Assembly: GCF_007556585.1 (NCBI RefSeq)
Contig: NZ_VJNA01000011.1
Location: forward strand, 20,573 to 84,572
DNA: 64,000 nt
From: Tepidimonas aquatica
GTDB taxonomy: Bacteria; Pseudomonadota; Gammaproteobacteria; Burkholderiales; Burkholderiaceae_C
Reading direction: 5' to 3'
The notes under the pieces were generated by a model. It saw only the letters and a program-made list of their open reading frames with translations. It did not search any database and was not told the DNA's origin. Both the position numbers and the translations under genes were made by a program. This document shows positions 1 through 10,096 of the stretch, piece by piece. Position 1 is the stretch's first letter. Each line of letters begins with the position of its first letter.

Positions 1-427
1 GCTGGAACATCTGGTGCAGCGTCGTGCCCAGCGTGCCGACCTCGTCGGCCACGCGCACCGCGTCTTTGAGCTGACCCAGGATTTGCGGCTCACCCAGCAC
101 CATGCTGTCCAGGCCCGCCGCCACGCGGAACGCGTGCCGTGCCGCCGCATCGTCTTGCAGCACGTAGGCGTGGCGCAGCAACCCGTCGGGGCTGAGGCCA
201 CCGACGTCGGCCAGCCAGCGGGCGGCCGGCTCGACCAACGGCTCGTCGGCGGCGCAGTACAGCTCGGTGCGGTTGCAGGTGGACAGCAGCGTGGCTTCGG
301 CCGGACGGCGCAGCGCGGCACGCACCTGCCGCAGCGCTTCGGGCAGCTGGTCCAGCGCAAACGCAAACCGCCCGCGCACATCGAGCGGGGCCGTTTGGTG
401 GTTGATGCCGAGCGCCCAGACTGCCAT
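1..427 (-). CDS. hemA: Glutamyl-tRNA reductase, N-terminal part (cut by window edge)
   Basis: Catalyses the NADPH-dependent reduction of glutamyl-tRNA to glutamate-1-semialdehyde, the first committed step of C5-pathway tetrapyrrole synthesis in the cytoplasm. About 142 N-terminal codons are present; the gene runs off the left edge. The protein opens MAVWALGINHQTAPLDVR. It has the catalytic-cysteine motif STCNRTE (Cys about residue 51) and the family motif GLDSMVLGEPQILGQLK. The ATG at 427 is the expected start for the family. A TATAAT box on the same strand lies only about 10 bases upstream, so the leader would be very short. It is divergent from the small membrane protein at 472. Family assignment is firm. 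Confidence 0.95.
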   Translation of the reverse strand, partial: MAVWALGINHQTAPLDVRGRFAFALDQLPEALRQVRAALRRPAEATLLSTCNRTELYCAADEPLVEPAARWLADVGGLSPDGLLRHAYVLQDDAAARHAFRVAAGLDSMVLGEPQILGQLKDAVRVADEVGTLGTTLHQMFQ

Positions 428-471
428 AGGAGCCAAATTATAAAATCCGCCCCCTTGTGGACGCTTGGACA
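428..471. promoter_or_regulatory. Short divergent promoter region between hemA and the small membrane gene
   Basis: The only AT-rich stretch here is around 434-446. Read on the minus strand it contains a perfect TATAAT (437-442) for hemA. Read on the plus strand it offers TATAAA (440-445) for the downstream gene. No convincing -35 box is visible in either direction, so assignment rests on the -10 elements alone. Confidence 0.35.
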
Positions 472-729
472 ATGGCTACCCACCTTGCCGCCCTGGTGGG
501 CCCTGCCTGGGGCATGGCGCTGTTGCTGGCCACCTTGCTGACGTTGCGCGGGCGTGGATCCAGCCCGCGCTGGCGGGCCTGGTGGCGGCACGTCCTGTGG
601 CTGGCGCTGCCCGGCAGTGCGGTGCTGGTGGCCGGGCTCGTGCTGACCGCCGCCGACGGGCGCATCGTCACCTACGCGGCGCTGGTGGGGGTGCTGGGAA
701 CCGTGGCCGCGTGGCGGGCGGGGCGCTGA
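472..729 (+). CDS. Small hydrophobic membrane protein, unknown function
   Basis: An 85-residue protein that I do not recognise as a named family. It begins MATHLAALVGPAWGMALLLA and has two or three predicted membrane segments: about residues 8-22, 40-60 and 65-80. Basic residues (RGRGSSPRWRAWWR) lie in the connecting loop. The ATG at 472 is preferred. A GTG at 457 would add five residues but sits closer to the AT-rich promoter element. It is divergent from hemA and is followed by a 176-base gap before the giant oxidoreductase. Coding status is supported by the strong third-position GC pattern and a plausible membrane topology, not by homology. Confidence 0.6.
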   Translation: MATHLAALVGPAWGMALLLATLLTLRGRGSSPRWRAWWRHVLWLALPGSAVLVAGLVLTAADGRIVTYAALVGVLGTVAAWRAGR

Positions 730-905
730 CCGGCCAGGCCAATGGCGTTTGTGGGGCCGCGGCGCCCGGTGGGCCATGGGCGCTTTGCCATCAGGGGTAC
801 CGGGCAGGGTGGTGCGGCGTCTGTGCTGCACTGCGGTAACATCGGCGTCCCCCGGCGGTGTGGCGTCGCCCACGGCGACGCCGTCCGCGCCCCCCCGCTG
901 ACGCC

Positions 906-3900
906 ATGAACGCTCCGACGCCCCTGCACGCCTTGCTCGACGCCGAACCCGACGCCCCGCGCCTGCGCGAGATCCCGTACAACTACACGTCGTTTTCCGA
1001 CCGGGAAATCGTCATCCGCCTGCTGGGCGAGCGGGCCTGGGAGGTGCTGCACCAGCTGCGCAGCGAGCGCGCCACCGGCCGCTCGGCGCGCATGCTGTAC
1101 GAGGTGCTGGGCGACATCTGGGTGGTGCAGCGCAACCCCTACCTGCAGGATGACCTGCTGGCCAACCCCAAGCGCCGCGCGGCGCTGATCGACGCGCTGC
1201 ACCACCGCCTGCGCGAGATCGAGCGCCGCCGTCGCCCGCAGGAGGACCCGCAGCGCGACGTGCTGGTGGGCGAGCTGCTGACGCTGGCGCAGCAGGCGGT
1301 GCGCAGCTTCGCCGCGCACTTTGACGAGGTGGCGGCGCTGCGCCGGCGTGCGTTGCGGGTGCTCAAGCGCCATACGCACAAAGACAACATCCGCTTCGAC
1401 GGCCTCAGCCGCGTCAGCCACGTCACCGACGCCACCGACTGGCGCGTCGAGTACCCGTTTGTGGTGCTCACGCCCGACAGCGAGGCCGAAATCCTGGGCC
1501 TGGTGCAGGGCTGCATCGAGCTGGGCCTGACGATCATCCCGCGCGGCGGCGGCACCGGCTACACCGGCGGGGCGGTGCCGCTGACGTGGAAAAGCGCCGT
1601 CATTAACACCGAAAAGCTCGAAGCCATGTCGGAGGTGACGCTGGCGCCCATCCCGGGGCACACCCAGCCGGTGCCGACGGTGTGGACCGAAGCCGGCGTG
1701 GTGACGCAGCGTGTGGCCGACGCCGCCGAGCGCGCAGGGTACGTGTTCGCCGTCGACCCCACCAGCGCCGAGGCGTCGTGCGTGGGTGGCAACATCGCGA
1801 TGAACGCCGGCGGCAAAAAGGCCGTGCTGTGGGGCACGGCGCTGGACAACCTGCTGAGTTGGCGCATGGTCACCCCGGCGGCCGAGTGGCTGGAGGTGAC
1901 GCGCCTGAACCACAACCTGGGCAAGATCCACGACGCCGAGGTGGCCAGCTTCGAGCTGGCGTATTACGCCGCCGACGGCAAAACGCTGCTGCGCACCGAG
2001 CGGCTCGACATCCCCGGCGCGGCGTTTCGCAAGGCGGGGTTGGGCAAGGATGTCACCGACAAATTTCTCAGCGGCCTGCCCGGGGTGCAAAAAGAGGGTT
2101 GCGACGGCATCATCACCAGCGCGCGCTGGGTCGTGCACCGCATGCCGGCGCACACGCGCACGGTGTGTCTGGAGTTCTTCGGCAACCCCAAGGACGCGGT
2201 GCCAGCCATCGTCGAAATCAAAAACCACATGTTCGACGAGGCCCGCCGGGGCGGGGCGATTTTGGCCGGGCTGGAGCACCTGGACGACCGCTACCTCAAG
2301 GCGGTGGGCTACACCACCAAAAGCAAGCGCGGCACGCTGCCCAAAATGGTGCTGATCGGTGACATCGTCGGCGATGACCCCGACGCGGTGGCGCGCGCCG
2401 CCAGCGAGGTGGTGCGCCTGGCCAACGCCCGCACTGGCGAAGGGTTCGTTGCCGTCAGCCCGGAGGCGCGCAAAAAATTCTGGGCCGACCGCAAGCGCAC
2501 CGCCGCCATCAGCCGCCACACCAACGCCTTCAAGATCAACGAAGACGTGGTGATCCCGCTGGAGCGCATGGGCGAGTACACGTTGGGCATCGAGCGCATC
2601 AACATCGAGCTGAGCCTGCGCAACAAAATCCGCCTGTGCGACGAGCTCGAGGCCCTGTTGGCGCGCCCCGTGCTGCCACTGGGCAAGGTGGAAGACCGCA
2701 CCGAGGCACCGCCGCCCGAGCTGGTCGAGCAGCGCCGCCAGCAGGCGCTGGCGCTGGTGCGCGAGGTGCGCGCGCAGTGGCAGGCCTGGCTCGACGGGCT
2801 GGACGCGCCCACGCCGGGCGAGACCCGCACCGTGTTCGAGTTGCTGCAGGACCACACCTGGCGCGCCAGCTGGAAAACCCAACTGCGTCGCCCACTGCGC
2901 GACCTGTTCACCGGTGCGGCGTTCGCGCCGCTGCTGGCCGAGTGCGACGCCGTCCACCAGCGCGTGCTCAAAGGGCGTGTGTGGATCGCGCTGCACATGC
3001 ACGCCGGCGACGGCAACGTGCACACCAACATCCCCGTCAACAGTGATGACTACGACATGCTGCGCACCGCGCACGAGGCGGTGGACCGCGTGATGGCGCT
3101 GGCGCGCCGCCTGGGCGGCGTGATTTCGGGCGAGCACGGCATCGGCATCACCAAGCTGCAGTACCTGAGCGACGAGGAGCTGACGCCGTTTGCCACTTAC
3201 AAGGCCAAGGTGGACCCGCACGGCCACTTCAACCGCGGCAAGCTGCTGCGCCAGCCGGTGGGCGAGGCACGCGCGGCCGACCTCAGCCAAGCCTACACCC
3301 CGAGCTTTGGCCTGATGGGCTACGAGTCGCTGATCATGCAGCAAAGCGACATCGGCTCCATCGCCGACAGCGTCAAGGATTGCCTGCGCTGCGGCAAATG
3401 CAAGCCGGTGTGTTCCACGCACGTGCCGCGCGCCAACCTGCTGTACAGCCCGCGCAACAAGATCCTGGCCACCAGCCTGCTGATCGAAGCCTTTTTGTAC
3501 GAGGAGCAAACGCGCCGCGGCATCAGTGTGCAGCACTGGCGCGAGTTCGAAGACGTGGCCGACCACTGCACCGTGTGCCACAAGTGCCTCAACCCCTGCC
3601 CGGTCAACATCGACTTTGGCGACGTGTCGATGAACATGCGCAACCTGCTGCGCAAGATGGGGCAAAAATCGTGGCGCCCGGGCAATGCGCTGGCGATGGC
3701 TTTCCTCAACGCCACGCAGCCGCAGACCATCAAAGCCATGCGCACGCTGATGGTGGATGTGGGCTACCGTGCCCAGCGCGCGGCGCACGACCTGCTCAAG
3801 GGCCTGGCGCGGCGCCAGACCAGCGCCCCGCCGGCCACCGTCGGGGCCGCGCCGATCAAAGAGCAGGTGATCCACTTCGTCAACAAAAAGATGCCCGGCA

Positions 3901-4805
3901 ACCTGCCCACCAAGACCGCGCGCGCGCTGCTGGACATCGAGGACAAGGCCTACGTGCCGATCATCCGCGACCCGCAGCGCACCAGCGCCGACGCCGAAGC
4001 GGTGTTCTATTTCCCCGGCTGCGGCTCGGAGCGCCTGTTCAGCCAGGTCGGGCTGGCCACCCAGGCCATGCTGTGGCACGTGGGCGTGCAAACCGTGCTG
4101 CCGCCGGGCTACCTGTGCTGCGGCTACCCGCAGCGCGGCTCGGGCCAGTACGACAAGGCCGACAAAATCATCACCGACAACCGCGTGCTGTTCCACCGCG
4201 TGGCCAACACGCTCAACTACCTCGACATCAAAACCGTGGTGGTCAGCTGCGGCACCTGCTACGACCAGTTGCAGCACTACGAATTCGACAAAATCTTCCC
4301 CGGCTGCCGCATCATCGACATCCACGAGTACCTGCTGGAAAAGGGCGTCAAACTCGAAGCCAAGGGGGCGTACCTGTACCACGATCCGTGCCACACGCCG
4401 ATGAAACAGCAAGACCCGCTCAAGACCGTGCGCGCGCTGGTGGGCGACACCGTCGTGGCCAGCGACCGCTGCTGCGGCGAGTCGGGCACGCTGGCCGTCA
4501 CCCGACCGGACGTGTCGACGCAGGTGCGCTACCGCAAGGAGCAGGAGCTGCGCAAGAACGAGCAGCAGCTGGCCGAGCTGGCGCAGCGCAACGGCACGCC
4601 GCTCACCCCCGGGCGCACCAAGATCCTGACCTCGTGCCCGAGCTGCCTGCAAGGCCTGTCCCGCTACGGCGACGACCTCAGCAACGGCCTGCTGGAAGCC
4701 GACTACATCGTGGTCGAAATCGCGCGCCAGATCCTGGGCGACCACTGGCTGCCCGATTACGTGGCGCGCGCCAACGCCGGCGGCATCGAGCGGGTGCTGG
4801 TGTGA
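906..4805 (+). CDS. FAD-linked oxidoreductase fused to 4Fe-4S and cysteine-rich (CCG) domains (DUF3683/D-lactate dehydrogenase-like)
   Basis: A very large (1299 residues) predicted flavo-iron-sulfur oxidoreductase of the D-lactate/glycolate dehydrogenase type, probably feeding electrons from a 2-hydroxy acid to the quinone pool. An N-terminal DUF3683-like region precedes the FAD-binding PCMH domain (about 180-400, [13 protein letters not shown] near 215). The FAD-oxidase C-terminal domain carries [10 protein letters not shown] near 700. Two 4Fe-4S motifs follow ([11 protein letters not shown] near 826, [12 protein letters not shown] near 888). Two CCG-type cysteine-rich halves finish the protein ([10 protein letters not shown] near 1072, [10 protein letters not shown] near 1189). 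The whole GlcD-GlcF or Dld-FeS pathway is therefore fused in one chain. The ATG at 906 is chosen; in-frame sequence upstream is arginine-rich and unlikely. It overlaps the HIT gene by GTGA. The substrate cannot be read from sequence. Confidence 0.88.
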   Translation: MNAPTPLHALLDAEPDAPRLREIPYNYTSFSDREIVIRLLGERAWEVLHQLRSERATGRSARMLYEVLGDIWVVQRNPYLQDDLLANPKRRAALIDALHHRLREIERRRRPQEDPQRDVLVGELLTLAQQAVRSFAAHFDEVAALRRRALRVLKRHTHKDNIRFDGLSRVSHVTDATDWRVEYPFVVLTPDSEAEILGLVQGCIELGLTIIPRGGGTGYTGGAVPLTWKSAVINTEKLEAMSEVTLAPIPGHTQPVPTVWTEAGVVTQRVADAAERAGYVFAVDPTSAEASCVGGNIAMNAGGKKAVLWGTALDNLLSWRMVTPAAEWLEVTRLNHNLGKIHDAEVASFELAYYAADGKTLLRTERLDIPGAAFRKAGLGKDVTDKFLSGLPGVQKEGCDGIITSARWVVHRMPAHTRTVCLEFFGNPKDAVPAIVEIKNHMFDEARRGGAILAGLEHLDDRYLKAVGYTTKSKRGTLPKMVLIGDIVGDDPDAVARAASEVVRLANARTGEGFVAVSPEARKKFWADRKRTAAISRHTNAFKINEDVVIPLERMGEYTLGIERINIELSLRNKIRLCDELEALLARPVLPLGKVEDRTEAPPPELVEQRRQQALALVREVRAQWQAWLDGLDAPTPGETRTVFELLQDHTWRASWKTQLRRPLRDLFTGAAFAPLLAECDAVHQRVLKGRVWIALHMHAGDGNVHTNIPVNSDDYDMLRTAHEAVDRVMALARRLGGVISGEHGIGITKLQYLSDEELTPFATYKAKVDPHGHFNRGKLLRQPVGEARAADLSQAYTPSFGLMGYESLIMQQSDIGSIADSVKDCLRCGKCKPVCSTHVPRANLLYSPRNKILATSLLIEAFLYEEQTRRGISVQHWREFEDVADHCTVCHKCLNPCPVNIDFGDVSMNMRNLLRKMGQKSWRPGNALAMAFLNATQPQTIKAMRTLMVDVGYRAQRAAHDLLKGLARRQTSAPPATVGAAPIKEQVIHFVNKKMPGNLPTKTARALLDIEDKAYVPIIRDPQRTSADAEAVFYFPGCGSERLFSQVGLATQAMLWHVGVQTVLPPGYLCCGYPQRGSGQYDKADKIITDNRVLFHRVANTLNYLDIKTVVVSCGTCYDQLQHYEFDKIFPGCRIIDIHEYLLEKGVKLEAKGAYLYHDPCHTPMKQQDPLKTVRALVGDTVVASDRCCGESGTLAVTRPDVSTQVRYRKEQELRKNEQQLAELAQRNGTPLTPGRTKILTSCPSCLQGLSRYGDDLSNGLLEADYIVVEIARQILGDHWLPDYVARANAGGIERVLV

Positions 4806-5257
4806 CCGATTGCCCGCTGTGCCGCGACGATGGCGGCCTGCTGCTGTGGCGCGGCGCGCACTGGCGCGTGGTGCGCGCGCTGGGACCGGAGGTGGGCGAC
4901 ACACCCGCGTGGTACCGCGTCATCGCGCAGGGGCACGTGGCGGAGTGGTCCGACCTCGACGCCGCCGCCCAGGCGCACGCGATGGCCCTGGTCAGCGCCG
5001 TGGAGCGGTGCTTGCGCCAAGCGCTGGTCCCCACCAAAATCAACCTGGCCGCGCTGGGCAACGTGGTGCCGCACCAGCACTGGCACGTGATCGCGCGCTT
5101 CGACTGGGACAGCCGCTTCCCCGCGCCGGTGTGGGCCGCACCGCAGCGCGCCGTCGACACCCCGCGCCTGGCCGCGCTGCACGCCCAGCTCGCCGCGTGC
5201 GACGCCGCCATCGTGCAGGCGTTGCACGCGCTGGCCCCCCAAGGAGGTTTTGCATGA
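4802..5257 (+). CDS. HIT-family nucleotide-binding protein
   Basis: A 151-residue histidine-triad protein, probably a nucleotide hydrolase or transferase of the HIT superfamily acting in the cytoplasm. The signature is [11 protein letters not shown], with the His-x-His-x-His core, near residue 99. An N-terminal CPLC motif (residues 4-7) may bind zinc, as in many HIT proteins. The start is a GTG that overlaps the stop of the preceding oxidoreductase (GTGA), implying translational coupling. Its own stop overlaps the next ATG (ATGA). The substrate is unknown. The family call is firm. Confidence 0.9.
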   Translation: MTDCPLCRDDGGLLLWRGAHWRVVRALGPEVGDTPAWYRVIAQGHVAEWSDLDAAAQAHAMALVSAVERCLRQALVPTKINLAALGNVVPHQHWHVIARFDWDSRFPAPVWAAPQRAVDTPRLAALHAQLAACDAAIVQALHALAPQGGFA

Positions 5258-5661
5258 CCACCGCCGCACCCCAGCCCACCGCCGTCACCGTGCACGGCGC
5301 CTCGCGCGTGCTCGAAGTCGCGTTCGACGACGGCGCCTGCTTTCGCATCCCATTTGAATTGCTGCGCGTGTACTCGCCCTCGGCCGAAGTGCAAGGCCAC
5401 GGCCCGGGTCAGGAGGTGCTGCAAACCGGCAAGCGCGACGTCGACATCGTGGCGCTGGCCCCGGTGGGCAACTACGCCGTGCAGCCGACGTTTTCCGACG
5501 GGCACGACAGCGGCATCTACACGTGGGCATACCTGTATTTCCTGGGCAGCCGGCAAGACGAGCTCTGGGCCGACTACGAGCGGCGCTTGCGCGAAGCCGG
5601 CCTGGACCGCGACGCTCCCATGCCCGCCGCCCCCAGCGGGGGCTGTGGCCATCACGCTTGA
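5254..5661 (+). CDS. DUF971 / gamma-butyrobetaine hydroxylase-like N-terminal domain protein
   Basis: A 135-residue stand-alone DUF971 protein, a domain also found at the N-terminus of gamma-butyrobetaine hydroxylases and in some FeS-related proteins. Recognisable stretches are [17 protein letters not shown] and [16 protein letters not shown]. The C-terminus is a Cys/His tail (GGCGHHA), a possible metal ligand set. A consensus ribosome-binding site, AAGGAGG at 5241-5247, sits six bases before the ATG, so it can be translated independently of the overlapping HIT gene. In many proteobacteria it precedes ubiE, as here. Function is unknown. Confidence 0.88.
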   Translation: MTTAAPQPTAVTVHGASRVLEVAFDDGACFRIPFELLRVYSPSAEVQGHGPGQEVLQTGKRDVDIVALAPVGNYAVQPTFSDGHDSGIYTWAYLYFLGSRQDELWADYERRLREAGLDRDAPMPAAPSGGCGHHA

Positions 5662-5696
5662 CCATCACCCCCCATCACCCGGCCAGGAGCCACGCC

Positions 5697-6428
5697 ATGA
5701 GCCAAACCCACTTCGGCTTTGAAACCGTGGACGAGCGCGACAAAGCGCGCCGTGTGCGCGCCGTGTTCGACTCGGTGGCGCCGCGCTACGACCTGATGAA
5801 CGACCTGATGTCGGCCGGTTTGCACCGCTGGTGGAAGGCCTACACCGTGATGGTGGCCAACCCGCAGCCGGGGCAGCGCGTGCTGGACATTGCCGGCGGC
5901 ACCGGCGATCTGAGCCTGGCCATCGCGCCGAAGGTGCAGCCAGGGGGGCTGGTGCTGCACACCGACATCAACGAAACCATGTTGCGCGAAGGGCGCGATC
6001 GGCTGCTGGACCGCGGCTGGGCGCTGCCCACGGTGGTGTGCGACGCTGAGCGGCTGCCGTTTGTGGACGGCGCGTTCGACCTGGTTACGGTGGCTTTTGG
6101 GCTGCGCAACATGACACACAAGGAACTTGCGCTGCGGGAAATGTATCGAGTGCTTAGGGTCGGCGGCAAGCTGCTGGTGCTCGAGTTTTCCAAGGTCGCG
6201 CCCCCGCTGCAAAAAGCCTACGACTGGTACAGCTTTCACGTGCTGCCGCGCCTGGGCCGCTGGGTGGCGGGGGACGAAGCCAGCTACCGTTACCTGGCCG
6301 AGTCGATCCGCATGCACCCCGACCAGGAGACGCTGCGCCGCATGATGCACGACGCGGGTTTTGGCCACGTCGACGTGCACAACCTGACGGCGGGCGTGGT
6401 GGCGCTGCACGTGGGCATCAAAACGTAA
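5697..6428 (+). CDS. ubiE: Ubiquinone/menaquinone C-methyltransferase
   Basis: The S-adenosylmethionine-dependent methyltransferase that C-methylates demethoxy-ubiquinol (and demethylmenaquinol) in quinone biosynthesis. It is 243 residues, normal for UbiE. The SAM-binding motif [15 protein letters not shown] and the UbiE signature stretches [16 protein letters not shown] and [20 protein letters not shown] are all present. The ATG at 5697 gives the expected N-terminus ([20 protein letters not shown]). It begins a block with a Tim44-like gene, ubiJ and ubiB, so methylation and the accessory Ubi factors are encoded together. Confidence 0.97.
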   Translation: MSQTHFGFETVDERDKARRVRAVFDSVAPRYDLMNDLMSAGLHRWWKAYTVMVANPQPGQRVLDIAGGTGDLSLAIAPKVQPGGLVLHTDINETMLREGRDRLLDRGWALPTVVCDAERLPFVDGAFDLVTVAFGLRNMTHKELALREMYRVLRVGGKLLVLEFSKVAPPLQKAYDWYSFHVLPRLGRWVAGDEASYRYLAESIRMHPDQETLRRMMHDAGFGHVDVHNLTAGVVALHVGIKT

Positions 6429-6447
6429 CATTGATGGAGCACACGCA

Positions 6448-7437
6448 ATGAACGCGCGCATGGGGGCTTGGTTGCTGGTGGCGGCGCTGGCGCTGTCGTC
6501 GGGGGAATCGTGGGCCAAACGCCTGGGAGGCGGGGGGTCGGTTGGCAAACAGTCCAGCAACGTGGTGCAGCGTCAGTCGGCCCCCGCGCCGGCGTCGCCC
6601 ACCCCCGCGCCGGGCACGGCGCAGCCCCAGGGCGCGGCGGCCAGCGCGCCGGCCGCGGGCGCCGCCGGGGCCGCTGCGGCCACCAAGCCGCGCAGCCCCT
6701 GGGGCGCGATGCTGGGCGGGTTGGCCGCGGGCTTGGGGCTGGCGTGGCTGGCGTCGGCGCTGGGGCTGGGCGAGGCGTTTGCGCAGGTGCTGCTGGTGGG
6801 CCTGCTGGTGGTGGCGGTGCTGGCCGTGGTGGCGCTGCTGCGCCGCCCGCGTGCCGCGGCGCGTCCGGCGTGGGCCACGGCAGGCGCTGCCCCGGGGCAG
6901 CCGGCCACGCTGCGCGTCGTGCAGCCGCATCACGTCGGCAACGACGCGGCCGCCCGCCCGTGGGAGCAAAGCCAGTTTGACACCGCCGCGCAGTCGGCCA
7001 CGGCGGGCGTGCGCATTGGCGCCGCGCTGGGCGGCGGCGCGGCCACGTGGAGCATTCCGCTCGGGTTTGATGTCGAAGGCTTTGTGCGTGCCTCGAAGGA
7101 CAACTTCGTGCGCCTGCAGGCGGCCTGGGACCGCGGTGACGTGACCACGCTGCGTGTGCTGATGACCGACGAGATGCTGGCCGAAATCCAGGCCCAGCTC
7201 GCCCAGCGTGAACGCGACGGCGGTGGCCCCAACGTCACCGAGGTGGTGGCGCTGGACGCGCAGTTGCTGGGCATTGAAGACCGCGGCGACGAGTACATGG
7301 CCAGCGTCGAGTTCTCGGGCCTGATTCGCGAAAACCCCGCCGAGGGGCCGGCGCCGTTTCGCGAGGTCTGGAACATCACCAAGCCCAAGGATGGGCGTGC
7401 CGGCTGGCTGGTGGCCGGGGTGCAGGCGCTGCAGTAA
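6448..7437 (+). CDS. Tim44-like domain protein, membrane-anchored
   Basis: A 329-residue protein. An N-terminal signal or anchor (about 6-22) is followed by a low-complexity Ala/Pro/Gly-rich linker. A hydrophobic hairpin spans about residues 88-130 (GGLAAGLGLAWLASALGLGE). A soluble C-terminal Tim44-like domain (about 200-329) contains FVRASKDNFVRLQAAWDRGD and ends in WLVAGVQAL. Bacterial Tim44-like proteins are poorly characterised; the domain is related to the mitochondrial import-motor protein Tim44 and generally binds membranes. It sits 19 bases after ubiE and ahead of ubiJ-ubiB, a recurrent betaproteobacterial arrangement, so a role near quinone biosynthesis is possible but unproven. Confidence 0.85.
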   Translation: MNARMGAWLLVAALALSSGESWAKRLGGGGSVGKQSSNVVQRQSAPAPASPTPAPGTAQPQGAAASAPAAGAAGAAAATKPRSPWGAMLGGLAAGLGLAWLASALGLGEAFAQVLLVGLLVVAVLAVVALLRRPRAAARPAWATAGAAPGQPATLRVVQPHHVGNDAAARPWEQSQFDTAAQSATAGVRIGAALGGGAATWSIPLGFDVEGFVRASKDNFVRLQAAWDRGDVTTLRVLMTDEMLAEIQAQLAQRERDGGGPNVTEVVALDAQLLGIEDRGDEYMASVEFSGLIRENPAEGPAPFREVWNITKPKDGRAGWLVAGVQALQ

Positions 7438-7497
7438 CACGGTGGTGGCGACGGCGGCCCGCCCGTCGCGGCCGCGTTCCGGCACAATCCAGGGGGC

Positions 7498-8124
7498 ATG
7501 GAACGGCCCTCTTTTTTTTCGGCCGGCGCACCGCGCTGGCGTCTGCCCCTTCCCCCCGCCCCACCGGCGTGGTTGCAGGCCGAGCTGGCCAACCGGCTGG
7601 TGTTGCTGCTCAACCACGTGCTGCAGCAGGAACCCGAGGCCATGCAGCGGCTGCGCCGGCACAGCGGTCAGCGCATCCACGTCGCGCTGGGGGCGCTGGC
7701 GGCGTGGCTGCCGCTGGGGCCGAACCTACGTTGGCGCGTGACGCCAGCGGGGCTGCTGGCCGTGGACGACCGCGACGACGCGCCAGACCTGACGTTGACG
7801 CTGCAAGAGCCCGGCCCGCGGGCGTTGGTCGAGCGCGCGCTGCAGGGGGACAAACCGGCCGTGGCCATCGCGGGTGACGTGCAACTGGCGGCCGAGGTGG
7901 CGTGGCTGATCGACCACGTGCGCTGGGATCTGGAGGACGACCTGGCGCGCCTGGTGGGGGATGCGGCGGCGCACACGTTGGTGACGTGGGGGCGCCGCTT
8001 GGCGCAGGCGCTGCGCACCCAACTGCTGCCGCGTGCCCGGGCGTTGGCCGAGCGTACGGTGCTGCGTGGCGGGCCCGATCCGCGCACGACCACCACCACG
8101 CCGGACGGTGGAGCCACAGCATGA
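7498..8124 (+). CDS. ubiJ: Ubiquinone biosynthesis accessory factor UbiJ (SCP2 domain)
   Basis: A 208-residue lipid-binding accessory protein of aerobic ubiquinone biosynthesis. UbiJ carries an SCP2 (sterol-carrier) fold and helps organise the soluble Ubi complex around the hydrophobic intermediates. Visible features are the N-terminal helix [17 protein letters not shown], the SCP2-like sheet region (about 60-125, ending [16 protein letters not shown]) and a charged C-terminal helix. It lies between the Tim44-like gene and ubiB, and its stop overlaps the ubiB start (ATGA), supporting co-translation. Sequence divergence in this family is high, so the assignment leans partly on synteny. Confidence 0.88.
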   Translation: MERPSFFSAGAPRWRLPLPPAPPAWLQAELANRLVLLLNHVLQQEPEAMQRLRRHSGQRIHVALGALAAWLPLGPNLRWRVTPAGLLAVDDRDDAPDLTLTLQEPGPRALVERALQGDKPAVAIAGDVQLAAEVAWLIDHVRWDLEDDLARLVGDAAAHTLVTWGRRLAQALRTQLLPRARALAERTVLRGGPDPRTTTTTPDGGATA

Positions 8125-9674
8125 GGCGCTGGTTGCGCGGCTGGTTCATCGTCTGGGTGCTGCTGCGCTACGGCCTGGACGAGCTGGTGCTGTCACACTT
8201 CGAACACCCGGCGCTGGCATTGCTGCGCCGCGTGCTCACGCTCGGTCGCGATCTGTCCGCGCCGCGTGGCCAGCGGCTGCGCGAGGCGCTGGAGCGGCTG
8301 GGGCCCATTTTCGTCAAATTCGGCCAGGTGCTGTCCACGCGGCGCGACCTGCTGCCACCCGACATCGCCGACGAGTTGGCCAAGCTGCAAGACCGCGTGC
8401 CGCCGTTTCCGACCGAGGTGGCCATCGCTACCATCGAACGCGCTTTCGGCCAGCCGCTGGCGGCGGTGTTCAGCCACTTCGAGCGCCAGCCGGTGGCCAG
8501 CGCCTCGATCGCGCAGGTCCACTTTGCCACGCTGTGCGACGGACGGGAGGTTGCCGTCAAGGTGTTGCGCCCCGGCATGTTGCCGGTGATTGAAAAAGAC
8601 CTGGCGCTGATGCGTACGATGGCCCGTTGGGCCGAGCGGCTGTCGCGCGATGGCCGCCGGCTCAAGCCGCGCGAGGTCGTGGCCGAGTTCGACAAATACC
8701 TGCACGACGAGCTGGACCTGATGCGCGAGGCGGCCAACGCCGCGCAGCTGCGCCGCAACATGGAGGGGCTGGACCTCGTGCTGATCCCCGAAATGTACTG
8801 GGACTGGTGCCGCAGCGACGTGCTGGTGATGCAGCGCATGCACGGGGTGCCGATCAGCCAGGTCGAGCGGCTGCGCGCCGCGGGCGTGGACATCAAGCGG
8901 CTGGCTCGCGACGGCGTGACGATTTTTTTCACCCAGGTGTTTCGCGACGGCTTTTTCCACGCCGACATGCACCCGGGCAACATTCAGGTGTCGCTGGCGC
9001 CCGAGACGTTTGGGCGCTACATCTCGCTGGACTTTGGCATCGTCGGCACGCTGACCGAATACGACAAAGAGTACCTGGCGCAAAACTTCACGGCGTTTTT
9101 CCGCCGCGACTACAAGCGCGTGGCCGAGCTGCACATCGAGTCGGGCTGGGTGCCGCCCGAGACCCGCGTGGACGAGCTGGAAGCGGCCGTGCGCGCGGTG
9201 TGCGAGCCGTACTTCGATCGGCCGCTGAAGGACATTTCGCTGGGTATGGTGCTGATGCGGCTGTTCCAGACCTCGCGCCGCTTCAACGTCGAAATCCAGC
9301 CGCAACTGGTGCTGCTGCAAAAAACGCTGCTCAACATCGAAGGCTTGGGCCGACAGCTCGACCCCGAGCTGGACCTGTGGAGCACGGCCAAGCCGTTTTT
9401 GGAGCGCTGGATGGTCGAGCAGGTGGGGCCGCGGCGGCTGTGGCGCGAGCTCAAGGCCGAGGCCCCGCACTACGCCAAGCTGCTGCCGCACCTGCCGCGC
9501 CTGGTGCACGCTTACCTGCAGCAGCGCCCAACCGACCTGCGTGCCCAGCTGCAGGAGCTGGTGCGCGAGCAACGCCGTACCCAACGCCTGCTGCTGATGG
9601 TGATTTACGTTTTGTTTGGCTTTGTGGCCGGGCTGATGGCGATGCAGTGGTGGCTGCGCGTGCGCTTGTGGTAG
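8121..9674 (+). CDS. ubiB: ABC1/ADCK-family ubiquinone biosynthesis protein UbiB
   Basis: An atypical protein-kinase-like ATPase (ADCK/COQ8 family) needed for ubiquinone synthesis, anchored in the inner membrane. It is 517 residues, normal for the family. It shows the KxGQ signature ([16 protein letters not shown], near residue 65), the alanine-rich loop ASIAQV (near 126), and the kinase-like HADMHPGN and LDFGIVG motifs. A C-terminal hydrophobic helix ([19 protein letters not shown]) anchors it. The start overlaps ubiJ by four bases. It ends the ubi block; the next gene has its own TATAAT box. Confidence 0.96.
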   Translation: MRRWLRGWFIVWVLLRYGLDELVLSHFEHPALALLRRVLTLGRDLSAPRGQRLREALERLGPIFVKFGQVLSTRRDLLPPDIADELAKLQDRVPPFPTEVAIATIERAFGQPLAAVFSHFERQPVASASIAQVHFATLCDGREVAVKVLRPGMLPVIEKDLALMRTMARWAERLSRDGRRLKPREVVAEFDKYLHDELDLMREAANAAQLRRNMEGLDLVLIPEMYWDWCRSDVLVMQRMHGVPISQVERLRAAGVDIKRLARDGVTIFFTQVFRDGFFHADMHPGNIQVSLAPETFGRYISLDFGIVGTLTEYDKEYLAQNFTAFFRRDYKRVAELHIESGWVPPETRVDELEAAVRAVCEPYFDRPLKDISLGMVLMRLFQTSRRFNVEIQPQLVLLQKTLLNIEGLGRQLDPELDLWSTAKPFLERWMVEQVGPRRLWRELKAEAPHYAKLLPHLPRLVHAYLQQRPTDLRAQLQELVREQRRTQRLLLMVIYVLFGFVAGLMAMQWWLRVRLW

Positions 9675-9720
9675 CCCGTGGCCGACAGCGCCCTTGAAGC
9701 GGTGCGATCAGGCCCCCACC

Positions 9721-9726
9721 TATAAT
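9721..9726 (+). promoter_or_regulatory. Candidate -10 box (TATAAT) for the fmdB-DUF502 genes
   Basis: A perfect TATAAT in an otherwise GC-rich spacer, 59 bases before the zinc-ribbon gene. The best upstream match (TTGAAG, 9694-9699) is 21 bases away, too far for an ideal -35 box. This is therefore supported only as a -10 element. Confidence 0.4.
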
Positions 9727-9784
9727 GGCAGGTTTTGCAAACCGTTGTGCAGCGTTTCCACCTCCACACACTGTAGGGACAGCC

Positions 9785-10096
9785 ATGCCTATTTACGCGT
9801 ACAAGTGCGAGTCCTGTGGCCACGCCAGGGACGTTTTGCAAAAAGTCAGCGACGCGCCCCTGACCACCTGCCCGGCCTGTGGTGCCGAGACTTTTCGCAA
9901 GCAGCTCACCGCCGCCGGCTTCCAGCTCAAGGGTACCGGGTGGTACGTGACCGATTTCCGCAACAACGGCACCGGCGCGGCCAAGGCCGGTGCCGCCGCT
10001 GGCGCGGCGGCGGCAACCGAGTCGTCGGCCAACAGCAGCAGCGCCGACAGTGGGGCGGCGTCCACCCCGTGCGGAGCCGCTTGTGCCTGCCACTGA
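9785..10096 (+). CDS. FmdB-family zinc-ribbon protein
   Basis: A 103-residue protein starting MPIYAYKCESCGH, with a second CPACGAE knuckle. Together these form the CxxC...CxxC zinc ribbon of the FmdB/CxxC_CxxC_SSSS family of putative regulatory proteins. The rest is an Ala/Ser/Asn-rich low-complexity region (about 62-92) that ends in a cysteine/histidine tail, CGAACACH, typical of this family in Burkholderiales. Function is not established; a nucleic-acid or metal-related role is usually assumed. Its stop overlaps the start proposed for the DUF502 gene by 14 bases. Confidence 0.9.
   Translation: MPIYAYKCESCGHARDVLQKVSDAPLTTCPACGAETFRKQLTAAGFQLKGTGWYVTDFRNNGTGAAKAGAAAGAAAATESSANSSSADSGAASTPCGAACACH

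Noticed and set aside
672..4904. A 4.2-kb stop-free frame on the minus strand opposite the giant oxidoreductase gene
   Set aside because: It is the mirror of the high-GC3 codon pattern of the plus-strand gene; its translation is low-complexity His/Arg/Val/Ala sequence with no family motifs.
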